Shown here: positions 1-8,659 of the stretch, in pieces | How positions within the stretch are numbered: the stretch's first letter is position 1 | How the letters are laid out: each line of letters starts with the position of its first letter | Assembly (NCBI GenBank): GCA_035362835.1 | Contig: DAOSDY010000002.1 | Location: 1-64,000 of the forward strand | Direction: 5' to 3' | From: Melioribacteraceae bacterium | GTDB taxonomy: Bacteria > Bacteroidota > Ignavibacteria > Ignavibacteriales > Melioribacteraceae | DNA: 64,000 nucleotides | Notes under the pieces: generated by a model | The model's input: only the letters and a program-made list of their open reading frames with translations | Told to the model about the DNA's origin: nothing | Database searches by the model: none | Position numbers and translations under genes: made by a program

Positions 1-17
1 CTCCCGGCACCTCCACT

Positions 18-82
18 CGGCTTCATTTGAGTTTACGAAAATGAAGCCTAACACGGCGAAGTTCAGTTTACTGAACGAAGCC
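18..82. repeat. Pair of palindromes upstream of a GIY-YIG gene
   Basis: Two inverted repeats lie back to back. The first pairs GGCTTCATTT with AAAATGAAGCC around a short loop (18-48). The second contains the perfect palindrome GTTCAGTTTACTGAAC flanked by complementary GGCGAA/GAAGCC-like arms (55-82). They end about 50 bases before the small GIY-YIG reading frame. They could be terminators of an upstream gene outside the window, or cis elements linked to the nuclease gene. No T-run follows, which argues against simple terminators. Confidence 0.6.
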
Positions 83-134
83 GGAATTTCTAATAATTCT
101 AATCCCCCAAATTTCGGCGAAGTACAACTCATTA

Positions 135-377
135 ATGTTTTATTATGTTTATATATTACAAAGTATCAAATACCCCGAACATTATTATGTCGGTTGTACT
201 TTAGATATTAATCGCCGCCTAAAGAAACATAACGAAGGCGGATCGGTATACACTTCCAATTACAAGCCATGGAAATTGAACACTGCTATTGCATTTAATG
301 ATAAACATAAAGCCTATCGTTTTGAGAAATATCTAAAGAGTCATTCAGGTAGAGCTTTTTCAAAAAAACATTTTTAG
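135..377 (+). CDS. Small stand-alone GIY-YIG endonuclease domain protein
   Basis: This 80-residue protein is essentially only a GIY-YIG nuclease fold (UPF0213/YhbQ-like family, usually 80-100 residues). The first strand carries YYVY (residues 3-6), the second YYVG (17-20), followed by the conserved Arg (R27/R28), H32-N33 and a glutamate (E64) where the metal-binding Glu is expected. The family cleaves DNA through a single metal ion, but the role of these small members is not settled. The gene stands alone, preceded by strong palindromes and followed by a repeat-rich gap. The ATG start is the only sensible one because the YYVY strand begins at residue 3. Family assignment is firm; biological role is unknown. 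Confidence 0.85.
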   Translation: MFYYVYILQSIKYPEHYYVGCTLDINRRLKKHNEGGSVYTSNYKPWKLNTAIAFNDKHKAYRFEKYLKSHSGRAFSKKHF

Positions 378-426
378 AACAGTCTTGCAACAATAAAGGT
401 TTTGTTTCTATATGTAGAGCAGTTTC

Positions 427-508
427 AAGATTCTTCTTCCCGCTTTGCTGGATTCAGATTAACAAACCGCCTGTCATTCTGATGAAAATCAGAATCTGCG
501 TATCATAG
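427..508. repeat. REP-like dispersed repeat, copy A
   Basis: The segment contains gattcttcttcccgcttt followed by a gattcag arm and then acaaaccgcctgtcattct, with a second small hairpin (tctgat/atcaga). The same order of elements recurs at 19829-19917, and the acaaaccgcctgtcattct core recurs at 15544. The copies are intergenic and consist mostly of hairpins, as in REP or BIME-type elements. Confidence 0.65.
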
Positions 509-626
509 CACATCACACAATTAAATTCCGGCATTCACCCGAACGACAAGGGCCCTGTCATCCCGATGTAAATCGGGATCTGCGCAGAAAAGAAATGAAT
601 GCAGAAAAGAAATGAATTAAGTTCAG

Positions 627-658
627 ATTCCGGATCCACGCAAGGCGGGGTCCGGAAT
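627..658. repeat. Hairpin repeat ATTCCGGA...TCCGGAAT
   Basis: The arms ATTCCGGA and TCCGGAAT enclose ccacgcaaggcgggg, giving a stable stem-loop. An almost identical hairpin is at 15511-15542, next to another copy of the dispersed repeat. The preceding bases (about 556-580) hold a second hairpin, cccgatgtaaatcggga. Confidence 0.65.
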
Positions 659-1164
659 GACAAGCGCAATGTCATTCTGAGAAGTTCCGATAGTTAATTG
701 AAGCATAACCTTCAAGGTTGATGAGCCGTCTGATTAATCATAATTAATAACACAGGGATTTTTAATCTTGAGTCGATTAGAATTCATTTAAAGCTATATA
801 AAGCTCGCTGCCGCTTAATTAATCATGCTGATTCAAAACAGTCGAATATTCTGTCGGCTTGTTCTTACTTAGCAGATTCCTTATTAAAATTTATATTACA
901 ATCATTGTTTAAAAATATTTTCAATATCAGGATAATAAGAAAAAATGTGGCTTTTGATTTTTCTTGAATAATCTCTAATTCTTAAATAGCTTTGAGTGTA
1001 ATGCGTTCAACCTTGAGCGAAGCGTTCAGTTTGACAATGAACGCTCCTCTGGTCTATCACCGTAAGCTTCCCCCAAGGTTTTCTCTTTCTATTTACTATT
1101 CCTGATCTGCTTCTGTTAATATTCTTATGCTCCATCGATTTGTTTCTAAACAAGGAGTAATGCC

Positions 1165-1890
1165 ATGAAAAAACTAAAACTGATTATGCTTAAATTTTTA
1201 ATCGCAATTATGTCCTTTGTTATTTGTTGTTCTGATGATTGTTATGCTCAGCCAAGGATCGGTGATTGGACAATCCCGTGCGGATTCGGACAATTCGTAA
1301 TTAAAGTGGGATGCAATGGAACTTGTATTACCGATATCATCTATACCTGGTCAAATTTTCACTGCGATGGAATTACTTTGGTCTCTGGCTCAATTCATAG
1401 CATAAGAACTGGAGGTTGGACCATCACAAATAATTCATTTACTATTCAGACTTCTGTTAATCCCGGTACTATGACAATTAATGGTACTTTTAATCAGAAT
1501 GGAAATGAGGTATCAGGTAATTATAGTTTTAATGTATTTGGTACAATTTGTTCCGGTAACTGGGGCCCAATTGCATCAGAAGTCGAAGATACCAATTATG
1601 ATATCCCTGCTTATTTTATCCTGTCTCAAAATTATCCGAATCCTTTTAATACTATTACGTCAATTAAATACGCTTTACCGGTTGAAAGTAGTGTCAGAAT
1701 TTCTATCTATAATATTTTGGGAGAGAATCTGATAACTTTGATTGACGGAATTCAACCGTCAGGCAACTATAAAGTTAGCTGGGATGCGTCTAAAATATCT
1801 TCCGGAATTTATTTTTATAGAATTGCGGCTATACCACTAAACGGCAGGAATTCTTTTACTGAGGTAAAAAAAATGATTTTGCTTAAATAG
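1165..1890 (+). CDS. Secreted protein with T9SS C-terminal sorting domain
   Basis: This 241-residue protein has an N-terminal signal peptide (about residues 1-29, ending YAQ), a central part rich in Gly, Thr, Asn and aromatic residues that looks like beta structure, and a C-terminal type A sorting domain over the last 80 or so residues. That domain carries the QNYPNPFN signature and a later SSGIYFYRI motif. Such domains direct export through the type IX secretion system, after which they are removed. The central domain has several cysteines (CGFG, CNGTC, HCDG, ICSG) that may form disulphides; I do not recognise it. The start is an ATG preceded by AAGGAG. Export route is firm; function unknown. 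Confidence 0.85.
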   Translation: MKKLKLIMLKFLIAIMSFVICCSDDCYAQPRIGDWTIPCGFGQFVIKVGCNGTCITDIIYTWSNFHCDGITLVSGSIHSIRTGGWTITNNSFTIQTSVNPGTMTINGTFNQNGNEVSGNYSFNVFGTICSGNWGPIASEVEDTNYDIPAYFILSQNYPNPFNTITSIKYALPVESSVRISIYNILGENLITLIDGIQPSGNYKVSWDASKISSGIYFYRIAAIPLNGRNSFTEVKKMILLK

Positions 1891-2238
1891 AATTCAAAAA
1901 GAATAAGAACGGTAGTTTTTGCCGTCTTAACCAAATTCTATTTCATAACTATCAGCCCCTGGGCTGTAACCCGGATCAGTCCACTGGTGACAAATAATCC
2001 CTATTCGCCGCAGTACAATATCACATCCGATTGCTAATTTCTTACCATACTCCCCGCAATCTCTTCAATCAGTGTCCGCTTTGCCAATCCAAACTCTTTT
2101 ACTTGGTGAGTGAGATATTCAAGAGTTCATACTTTGTCGGATTGTGCAAGGATGCCTCAATTATTTCTTATAAAAACTCGATTGCGTCTTTTTATTAATT
2201 GCGTTATTTTCAATTTGAAACTCGCTGGCTTTCACTAA
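1891..2238. other. Intergenic region with a decayed reverse-strand coding fragment
   Basis: No intact gene is present. On the minus strand, two adjoining reading frames (about 2140-2045 and 2060-1934) would together encode a protein-like stretch, containing for example VKEFGLAKRTLIEEIAG and then LAIGCDIVLRRIGII, but a frame change and a stop separate them. This may be the remnant of a small gene I cannot name. A weak inverted repeat just after 1900 could act as terminator for the upstream T9SS gene. Confidence 0.3.
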
Positions 2239-2716
2239 ATATTGAGGGCTCGCCCCTTGAAAGACCTTAAAGTTAAGATCAAACGCCAGACGGAAATACT
2301 CGGACTGGTCCTCGCCAATCATAACGGAACGGTAAAACAGTTTTTACTCAACAATATAAAATCGGTTGAACAGTTAGATAAGAAGTTTAAGCCGGTTACT
2401 CAGAAGCAGATTGATCAGATATTCAGCACGTCGTTTAAGTACTGGCTGGGAGATGAAAGGTATAAAGTGAAACTTAAGTTTTCCCCCCTGGCCCGACAGA
2501 ATAAAACCGAAAAAGCTTATGGAGATGGAGAAAGTAACCGAAGAACCTGATGGCTCGATGATCTATGAAACAGTAGTGAACTCGCTTAACGAAATCGCTT
2601 CGTGGATTGTAAGCAGGGGAGAATGTGTCGTTGTGCTAGAACCAGAGAAACTAAAAACGATGGTAATTAAAATTGCTAAGGACGTTCTTAAAAATTATTT
2701 TAATAGTGATTTATAA
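2239..2716 (+). pseudogene. Remnant of a WYL-domain transcriptional regulator
   Basis: Two overlapping frames (2239-2550 and 2519-2716) together match the C-terminal half of a WYL-family regulator. The first frame holds the end of the WYL domain (NNIKSVEQLDKKFKP, equivalent to the usual FRLDRI...EFxxP stretch) and the start of the WCX extension (YKVKLKFSPLA). The second holds the rest of WCX (EPDGSMIYE...VVVLEPEKL). The frame changes between about 2506 and 2519, and the N-terminal winged helix and most of WYL are missing. Stops bound the frame upstream. WYL proteins often repress or sense for defence loci, and this remnant lies immediately upstream of a type I restriction system. I infer that it was that system's regulator. 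Confidence 0.7.
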
Positions 2717-2742
2717 TTTATGGTAGGGAAAAATATTTAGAT

Positions 2743-5094
2743 ATGAATTATGATAGATAAAGAGAACTATCTGAAAGGGATATTTGCACAAAATTCATTA
2801 CTCCGGCACTGAAGAATTCGGGCTGGAATGTCAAAACACAAATTCGTGAAGAAGTCTCTTATACTGCCGGGAAAATTCATTTCCAAGGCAAAATCATCCA
2901 GAGGGGAAAACAAAAACGGGTAGATTATTTACTCTATATTAAACCGCACCTTCCCATTGCAATAATTGAAGCAAAAGATAATAATCATTCCATCTCTGCA
3001 GGAATCCAGCAGGCACTCGATTATTCGAATGATCTGGACATCCCGTTTGTTTACTCATCAAACGGCGACGGCTTCATCGAACACGATAAAACACGGCCTG
3101 ACAATATTGAGACCGAATTAAGCCTAGATAATTTCCCCTCCCCCGACCTTCTATGGGAAAGATATTGTAAATGGAAAAACATTGATTCGAAAGCCGAAGA
3201 AGTCATTTCACTCGACTATCATTATGTCTCTGATAAAAAACCCAGGTATTATCAGCAGGTTGCCATTAACAGAACAGTTAATGCAATACTCAACGGAGAG
3301 AATAGAATTCTTCTTGTCATGGCTACCGGAACGGGGAAAACGTTTACGGCATTTCAAATAATCTGGAAACTCTGGAAATCAGGAATTAAAAAAAGAATTC
3401 TTTTCCTTGCCGACAGAAATATTCTGGTAGATCAAACGATGACGAATGATTTTAAGTCATTCGGCGATAAGATGAAGAAGATAACTAACAGATCTATCGA
3501 CAAATCTTATGAAATCTACTTAGCTCTTTATCAGGCTGTAACAGGCACAGAAGAATGGAAAAACATTTACCGCCAGTTCTCAAAAGATTTTTTCGATTTA
3601 ATTGTAGTTGACGAATGCCATCGCGGGAGCGCCGCCGAAGATTCACAATGGAGAGAAGTATTAGATTATTTTGAGAGCGCAACTCATATCGGTATGACGG
3701 CAACTCCTAAAGAAACCAAATACGTCTCTAACATAGATTACTTTGGAAAGCCGGTTTATATTTATTCACTAAAGCAGGGAATAGAGGACGGATTCCTAGC
3801 ACCTTATAAAGTAATCAGGACATATATTGATAAAGATCTTTCAGGATGGAAACCGCCTGAAGGTAAATTGGATAAGTACGGCAAGGAAATAGAACAGAGA
3901 CTATTTAATCTAAAAGATTATGACAGAAATCTTGTTATTGATCCCCGAACCGAACTAGTTGCAATGCGTATAACGGAATATCTTAAAGCAACCGACAGGT
4001 TCAATAAAACGATTGTGTTCTGCGAGGATATAGATCACGCTGATAGAATGAGGCACGCACTTGTTAAGGAGAATCCTGATCTTGTAATAGAAAACTCAAA
4101 ATATGTTATGAAAATTACCGGGGACGACCAGATTGGCAAAGCCGAACTGGATAATTTCATAGACCCTGCCGAAAAGTACCCTGTAATTGCGACAACATCC
4201 AAACTAATGAGTACCGGCGTTGATGCGCAGACCTGCAAACTAATTGTGCTTGATAAAAGAATAAACTCCTTAACCGAGTTCAAACAGATCATCGGGAGGG
4301 GGACACGAGTAAGAGAGGATTTTGACAAATTCTATTTCACCATAATCGATTTTAGGGACGCTACCAGATTATTTTATGACCCAAAATTCGATGGCGAACC
4401 AGTCCAGATTTATGAACCAAAGCCTGAGGAGCCGATTACTCCGTCCGATGGAACAACGCCCGGTGGTGGTTCCGGAATTATAATCCCGGGCGGTGAAACT
4501 CCGCCAAGGATTAGAACTACCAAGTATTATGTTAATGATGTTCCGGTTAGCATTGTTGGCGAAAGAGTTCAATATTACGATAAGGAGAAAGGTTTAGTCA
4601 CTCTCTCATTAAAGGATTTCAGCGGAGACATTTTAAGAAAAAAATTCAGATCCCTCGATGAATTCTTAAATATCTGGACGAAAGCTGACCGTAAGGAAGT
4701 ATTAATTGCTGAATTAGTTGAACAGGGTGTTTTCATTGAACATTTGAGAGAGCAAGTAGGAAGGGAGATGGATGAGTTCGATTTGATTTGTCATGTCGCA
4801 TTCAGCGCGCCTCCATTATCCAGAAAAGAAAGAGCTAACAATGTTAAAAAGCGGAATTATTTTTCAAAATATGGCGAGCAGGCAAGAAAGGTCCTGGAAG
4901 CCATTCTTGAAAAATACTCTGAAGAAGGAATAACCGTTGTTGATGACGCCAGGGACAACAGCAGAATTGTTGACTTTTTGAAACTTCCCCCAATCTCACA
5001 GATCGCTTTGCCTTTGCAGATTATAAATGAGTTTGGCGGTAAAGAAAATTATCTTTATGCAATTAAAGAACTTGAAAACCAGATTTACCAATAG
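2743..5094 (+). pseudogene. hsdR: Type I restriction enzyme R subunit, EcoEI-like, with in-frame TAA at codon 6
   Basis: From ATG 2743 the frame reads MNYDR, then TAA (2758-2760), then continues without interruption for the whole length of an EcoEI-type HsdR (about 783 residues). The N-terminus ELSERDICTKFITPAL is characteristic of the family. A PD-(D/E)xK nuclease is visible as D61 and E76-A-K78. The superfamily 2 motor shows Walker A ATGTGKT (194-200), DECH (290-293), MTATPK, STGVD and QIIGRGTR. The C-terminal part matches the EcoEI R C-terminal domain. No ATG, GTG or TTG occurs between the TAA and M193, so the nuclease domain has no normal start. Without readthrough, only a helicase fragment (3319-5094) could be made. 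Alternatives are a base error or an unusual start. Confidence 0.8.
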
Positions 5095-5137
5095 TTGAGA
5101 TCATTGAATCAATTTCCAACTTGAGTATTGATTATAA

Positions 5138-5518
5138 ATGAATTACCGTGTAAGAGAATATCTAATTGATTTAGCTGCCAAAGAGAAGATAATTTATTAT
5201 CAGCAGCTTTCAGATGCCTGCGGATTAGGGCTTGATATGCAAGCATCAGAGTGGGACAGAGCCGAGATAGGAAGAATACTTGGTGAAGTTTCGATTTATG
5301 AACACGAAAATGGAAGACCATTGATTAGCGCCATAGTTTTAAGTAAGGGCTCGCTGTATGAAGGGGATGGATTCTATAAGTTAGGTGAGGAATTAGGCTT
5401 TGGTCCGTGGAAATATTTGCGAGATGGCGACTTCGCTATAAAGCAAATGAAAGCTTGCTATGAATTCTGGAAAAACAAAGAAAATTATTCAAAATATAGA
5501 AACATAACCTATGTCTAA
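5138..5518 (+). CDS. Uncharacterised protein within the type I R-M locus
   Basis: This 126-residue protein sits between hsdR and hsdM and overlaps the start of hsdM by eight bases, which suggests translational coupling. It begins with a helical segment (VREYLIDLAAKEKIIYYQQL) that could be a winged-helix-like module. It then has a conserved-looking core (GRILGEVSIYEHENGRPLIS, then GDGFYKLGEELG). No signal peptide or membrane helix is visible, so it is probably cytosolic. I recall similar proteins near other restriction loci but know no assigned function. It could regulate the system or be a structural accessory. The ATG start lacks a strong ribosome site. Confidence 0.7.
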   Translation: MNYRVREYLIDLAAKEKIIYYQQLSDACGLGLDMQASEWDRAEIGRILGEVSIYEHENGRPLISAIVLSKGSLYEGDGFYKLGEELGFGPWKYLRDGDFAIKQMKACYEFWKNKENYSKYRNITYV

Positions 5519-6971
5519 CCTAACCACACTCGTTAAATCGATCCAGGATATTATGCGGCAGGATGCCGGTGTTGATGGGGATGCACAGCGTATCTCTCAG
5601 CTTGCCTGGATGATCTTCCTTAAAATATTTGATGATAAAGAAAAGGAATATGAATTAGCTGATGAAAACTATGAATCACCAATCCCAAATAAACTTCGTT
5701 GGAGAAATTGGGCTGCTGATGAAGAAGGTATCACAGGCGATGAGCTTCTTGAGTTTATCAATAACAAGTTATTCAAATCACTAAAGGATCTTAAAGTTAC
5801 TCCCGATTCTGACCCAAAAGGTTTTATGGTTAAGGCATTGTTTGAGGATTCATACAACTATATGAAATCCGGAACGCTGATAAGGCAGGTTGTAAACAAA
5901 ATAAACCAGGTTGATTTTAATAATCTTAAAGAACGGCACATCTTTAATGAGATATACGAGCAGATATTAAAAGATTTGCAAAGTGCGGGTAACGCAGGCG
6001 AATATTACACTCCTCGTGCTGTAACTCAGTTTATGGCTGATATGATAAATCCGCAGCTTGGCGAAGTTGTGTTTGATCCTGCCTGCGGAACAGGCGGATT
6101 CTTAACTTCTGCTCTTGAGAATATGCGTAAGCAAATGAAAACTCCTGAAGACTGGCAGACAATTCAAAACTCAATAAGAGGAGTTGAGAAAAAACCACTC
6201 CCTCACTTGCTGGGAGTTACAAATCTCATTCTGCACGATATTGAAGTTCCTGCAATCACTCACGGAAATTCTCTTACACGTCCTTTAAGAGATTACACCG
6301 ATGCGGATAGAGTTGATATTGTTCTGACAAACCCTCCTTTTGGAGGAACTGAGGAGCCGGGAATTGAAAATAACTTTCCTGCAAATTACAGGACAAGAGA
6401 AACAGCGGATTTATTTCTATTGCTTATCACCCAGTTGTTAAAAGAAAATGGAAGAGCAGCATTAGTATTGCCCGATGGTTTTCTTTTTGGTGAAGGTGCA
6501 AAAACAAGAATTAAAGAACGTCTCTTTGAAAAATGTAATCTTCATACAATTGTGCGTTTGCCGAATGGCGTGTTTAATCCCTATACAGGTATAAGAACAA
6601 ATCTTTTGTTTTTTACTAAAGGAGAACCCACCGAAGAAGTCTGGTATTATGAAATGCAGTATCCTCCCGGAGTAAAAAGCTATAACAAAACCAAACCGAT
6701 ACACATAAGAGAGTTTGATGTTGTTAAAAAATGGTGGGGTAAGGATACCAAAGCAGGAAGAAAGAAAAGAGAAGAAAACCAGTTTGCCTGGAAGGTTAGT
6801 GCTGAGGATATAATTGCAAACAACTATAACCTTGATATAAAAAATCCGAATACAGTTGAAGAAGATCACGGCGATCCGGAAGAGATTTTGCAGAAGTATA
6901 ATGCTGTTGAAAATGAGATAGCTGAATTAAGAGAGAAGTTAAAGAACGAACTTAAGGAAGCATTATCCTGA
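5511..6971 (+). CDS. hsdM: Type I restriction-modification system methyltransferase subunit
   Basis: The 486-residue HsdM uses S-adenosylmethionine to methylate adenine N6 in a bipartite target defined by HsdS. An N-terminal helical HsdM domain (about residues 1-140) precedes the catalytic domain. Motif I DPACGTGGF starts at D189, and the NPPF catalytic motif at N274 follows LT. The YYTPRAVTQFM stretch before motif I is typical of the N6_Mtase family. All key residues are intact, so methylation should be functional even if hsdR is not. The stop is followed two bases later by the hsdS ATG. Length is normal for the family. Confidence 0.95.
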   Translation: MSNLTTLVKSIQDIMRQDAGVDGDAQRISQLAWMIFLKIFDDKEKEYELADENYESPIPNKLRWRNWAADEEGITGDELLEFINNKLFKSLKDLKVTPDSDPKGFMVKALFEDSYNYMKSGTLIRQVVNKINQVDFNNLKERHIFNEIYEQILKDLQSAGNAGEYYTPRAVTQFMADMINPQLGEVVFDPACGTGGFLTSALENMRKQMKTPEDWQTIQNSIRGVEKKPLPHLLGVTNLILHDIEVPAITHGNSLTRPLRDYTDADRVDIVLTNPPFGGTEEPGIENNFPANYRTRETADLFLLLITQLLKENGRAALVLPDGFLFGEGAKTRIKERLFEKCNLHTIVRLPNGVFNPYTGIRTNLLFFTKGEPTEEVWYYEMQYPPGVKSYNKTKPIHIREFDVVKKWWGKDTKAGRKKREENQFAWKVSAEDIIANNYNLDIKNPNTVEEDHGDPEEILQKYNAVENEIAELREKLKNELKEALS

Positions 6972-6972
6972 T

Positions 6973-8652
6973 ATGAATTTACTTTTTGAAAATCTTGAAA
7001 AACTGATTGATGCACCAAACGGAATTGAAAAAGCCCGTGAATTGATTTTACAACTTGCAGTTCAAGGAAAACTTGTTAGGCAAGATCCAAGCGATGAACC
7101 TGCCTCAGAATTATTAAAGAAGATAAGGAAAGAAAAAGAAAAACTCATTGCTGAAGGTAAGATTAAAAAGCAAAATGGTCTTTCTTCAATTGATATAGAA
7201 GAATATCCCTTCAAATTACCTAAAGGATGGTTGTTTGAGAGAATTGGTAATATTTTCTTTACAACAAGTGGAGGAACTCCAAGTCGAGGTAATTTTTCAT
7301 ACTGGAATGGAGATATTCCCTGGTTAAAGTCTGGCGAACTTGAAGATAATATGAATATATCAAAGACAGAAGAGTTCATTACTGAGGAAGGATTAAAAAA
7401 TTCATCAGCTAAGTTATTTGAAAAAGGAAGTGTAGTTATTGCTCTATATGGAGCAACTGCTGGAAAGGTTGGTATACTGGGAATTGACACCACTACTAAC
7501 CAAGCAGTTTGTAATTTTTATAGAACTTCTTATGTCCTAAATACATATCTGTTTTATTTTCTAAAAGCCAATCGCTCTAAAATTATTGCTGAATGTTTTG
7601 GAGGAGCACAACCGAATATCAGTCAGGATTATGTTAAGAAAATAATCTTTTCACTTCCACCACTCAACGAACAAAAACGCATAGTAGAAAAAGTAAATAG
7701 CTTAATGACTCTGCTGGCTGAGCTTGAAGAAAAAAGAGAACGCAGAAACCAGAAAAGAATAAAACTAAACAATGCCTCACTCGAAAAACTACTAACTTCC
7801 AAAGATGATAAAGAACTTAAAACAAACTGGAAACGAATAGAAGAAAACTTCAGCACACTTTACTCAGTCCCTGAGAATGTAGAAAAACTAAAGCAGGCAA
7901 TACTCCAGCTTGCAGTTCAAGGTAAGTTAGTTAAACAAGATCCAAACGATGAATCCGCCTCAGAATTATTAAAGAAGATAAAAAAAGAAAAAGAAAAACT
8001 CATTGCTGAAGGCAAAATCAAAAAACAGAAAGAACTTCCTCCAATTAAAGATGAGGAAAAACCATTTGATTTGTCGAAAGGATGGGAGTGGGTAAGGCTT
8101 GGTGAAGCAACTAATTATGGCATTAGTTTGAAAGCTGAAGGTTATGAATTAAATGATAAAACTTGGGTGTTAGAACTTGAGGACATTGAGAAAATCACGT
8201 CAAGAATTTTACAAAAGGTGAGATTCAGTGATAAAAAGTTTAAGAGCACAAAAAATTATTTTCAAAAAGGCGATGTAATTTATGCCAAACTAAGACCATA
8301 TCTTGATAAAGTAATTGTAGCTGATGAAGATGGTGTTTGCACTACTGAGATGATACCAATTCGAGGGTATAGTGATATTGATCCTTACTATTTAAGACTT
8401 GTATTAAAATCATCCTACTTTGTTGAGTATGCAACAAACTCAACCCACGGAATGAATTTGCCAAGATTAGGCACTGATAAAGCAAGAATGGCTCTGATAC
8501 CAATTACATCATTGAAAGAACAAAAACGAATCGTAGAAAAAGTAAATGAATTAATGAGTTTGTGTAACGCCCTCGAAGAAAAACTAACTAAAAAGGAAGC
8601 AGAAGCAGAGAGGTTGGTTGGTGCGGTGGTGAATAGTATTTTTAATAATTAG
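6973..8652 (+). CDS. hsdS: Type I restriction-modification specificity subunit
   Basis: The 559-residue HsdS has two target recognition domains, each preceded by a related helical stretch (about residues 18-65 and 303-350) and each followed by the helix motif LxEQKRIVEKVNxLM. TRD1 contains GGTPSRGNFSYWNGDIPWL; TRD2 has a different core with KGDVIYAKLRPYL, so the DNA target should be asymmetric and bipartite. The duplicated N-terminal helices are longer than in classic HsdS, and the two copies are also similar at DNA level (7051-7175 and 7906-8030). The gene follows hsdM within two bases, making one operon. Confidence 0.95.
   Translation: MNLLFENLEKLIDAPNGIEKARELILQLAVQGKLVRQDPSDEPASELLKKIRKEKEKLIAEGKIKKQNGLSSIDIEEYPFKLPKGWLFERIGNIFFTTSGGTPSRGNFSYWNGDIPWLKSGELEDNMNISKTEEFITEEGLKNSSAKLFEKGSVVIALYGATAGKVGILGIDTTTNQAVCNFYRTSYVLNTYLFYFLKANRSKIIAECFGGAQPNISQDYVKKIIFSLPPLNEQKRIVEKVNSLMTLLAELEEKRERRNQKRIKLNNASLEKLLTSKDDKELKTNWKRIEENFSTLYSVPENVEKLKQAILQLAVQGKLVKQDPNDESASELLKKIKKEKEKLIAEGKIKKQKELPPIKDEEKPFDLSKGWEWVRLGEATNYGISLKAEGYELNDKTWVLELEDIEKITSRILQKVRFSDKKFKSTKNYFQKGDVIYAKLRPYLDKVIVADEDGVCTTEMIPIRGYSDIDPYYLRLVLKSSYFVEYATNSTHGMNLPRLGTDKARMALIPITSLKEQKRIVEKVNELMSLCNALEEKLTKKEAEAERLVGAVVNSIFNN
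7051..7175 (+). repeat. Direct repeat inside hsdS, copy 1
   Basis: This stretch encodes the helical spacer (LQLAVQGKLV...SELLKKI...EKLIAEGKIKK) in front of TRD1. It is closely similar in DNA sequence to 7906-8030, including the long stretch of agaaaaagaaaaactcattg. Such repeats bracket TRD1 and could serve as recombination points for exchange or loss of a TRD. Confidence 0.8.
7906..8030 (+). repeat. Direct repeat inside hsdS, copy 2
   Basis: This is the second copy of the 7051-7175 repeat. It precedes TRD2 and is in the same reading frame. Protein identity between the copies is very high over about 40 residues, with mainly conservative substitutions (R/K, S/N). Confidence 0.8.
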
Positions 8653-8659
8653 GCAAAAT

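Larger units (their letters stand above)
378..1164. other. Repeat-bearing intergenic region without genes
   Basis: No credible coding frame is visible in these nearly 800 bases. The left part (about 427-690) holds hairpin-forming repeats that recur near 15.5 and 19.8 kb. The right part is AT-rich, with one more inverted repeat near 1000-1045 (gcgttcaaccttgagcgaa and a later aatgaacgct). The leader of the next gene ends with the Shine-Dalgarno-like AAGGAG at about 1151-1156. Confidence 0.6.

Noticed and set aside
2242..2550. Independent small gene from TTG 2242
   Set aside because: The sequence aligns with the middle and end of a WYL/WCX protein and continues in the other frame at 2519, so it is a fragment and not a gene of its own.
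3494..3703. Minus-strand open frames within hsdR, hsdM and hsdS (also near 6462-6869 and 7062-7493)
   Set aside because: They lie antisense to strongly conserved coding sequence and show no signal, domain or ribosome site; they are shadows.
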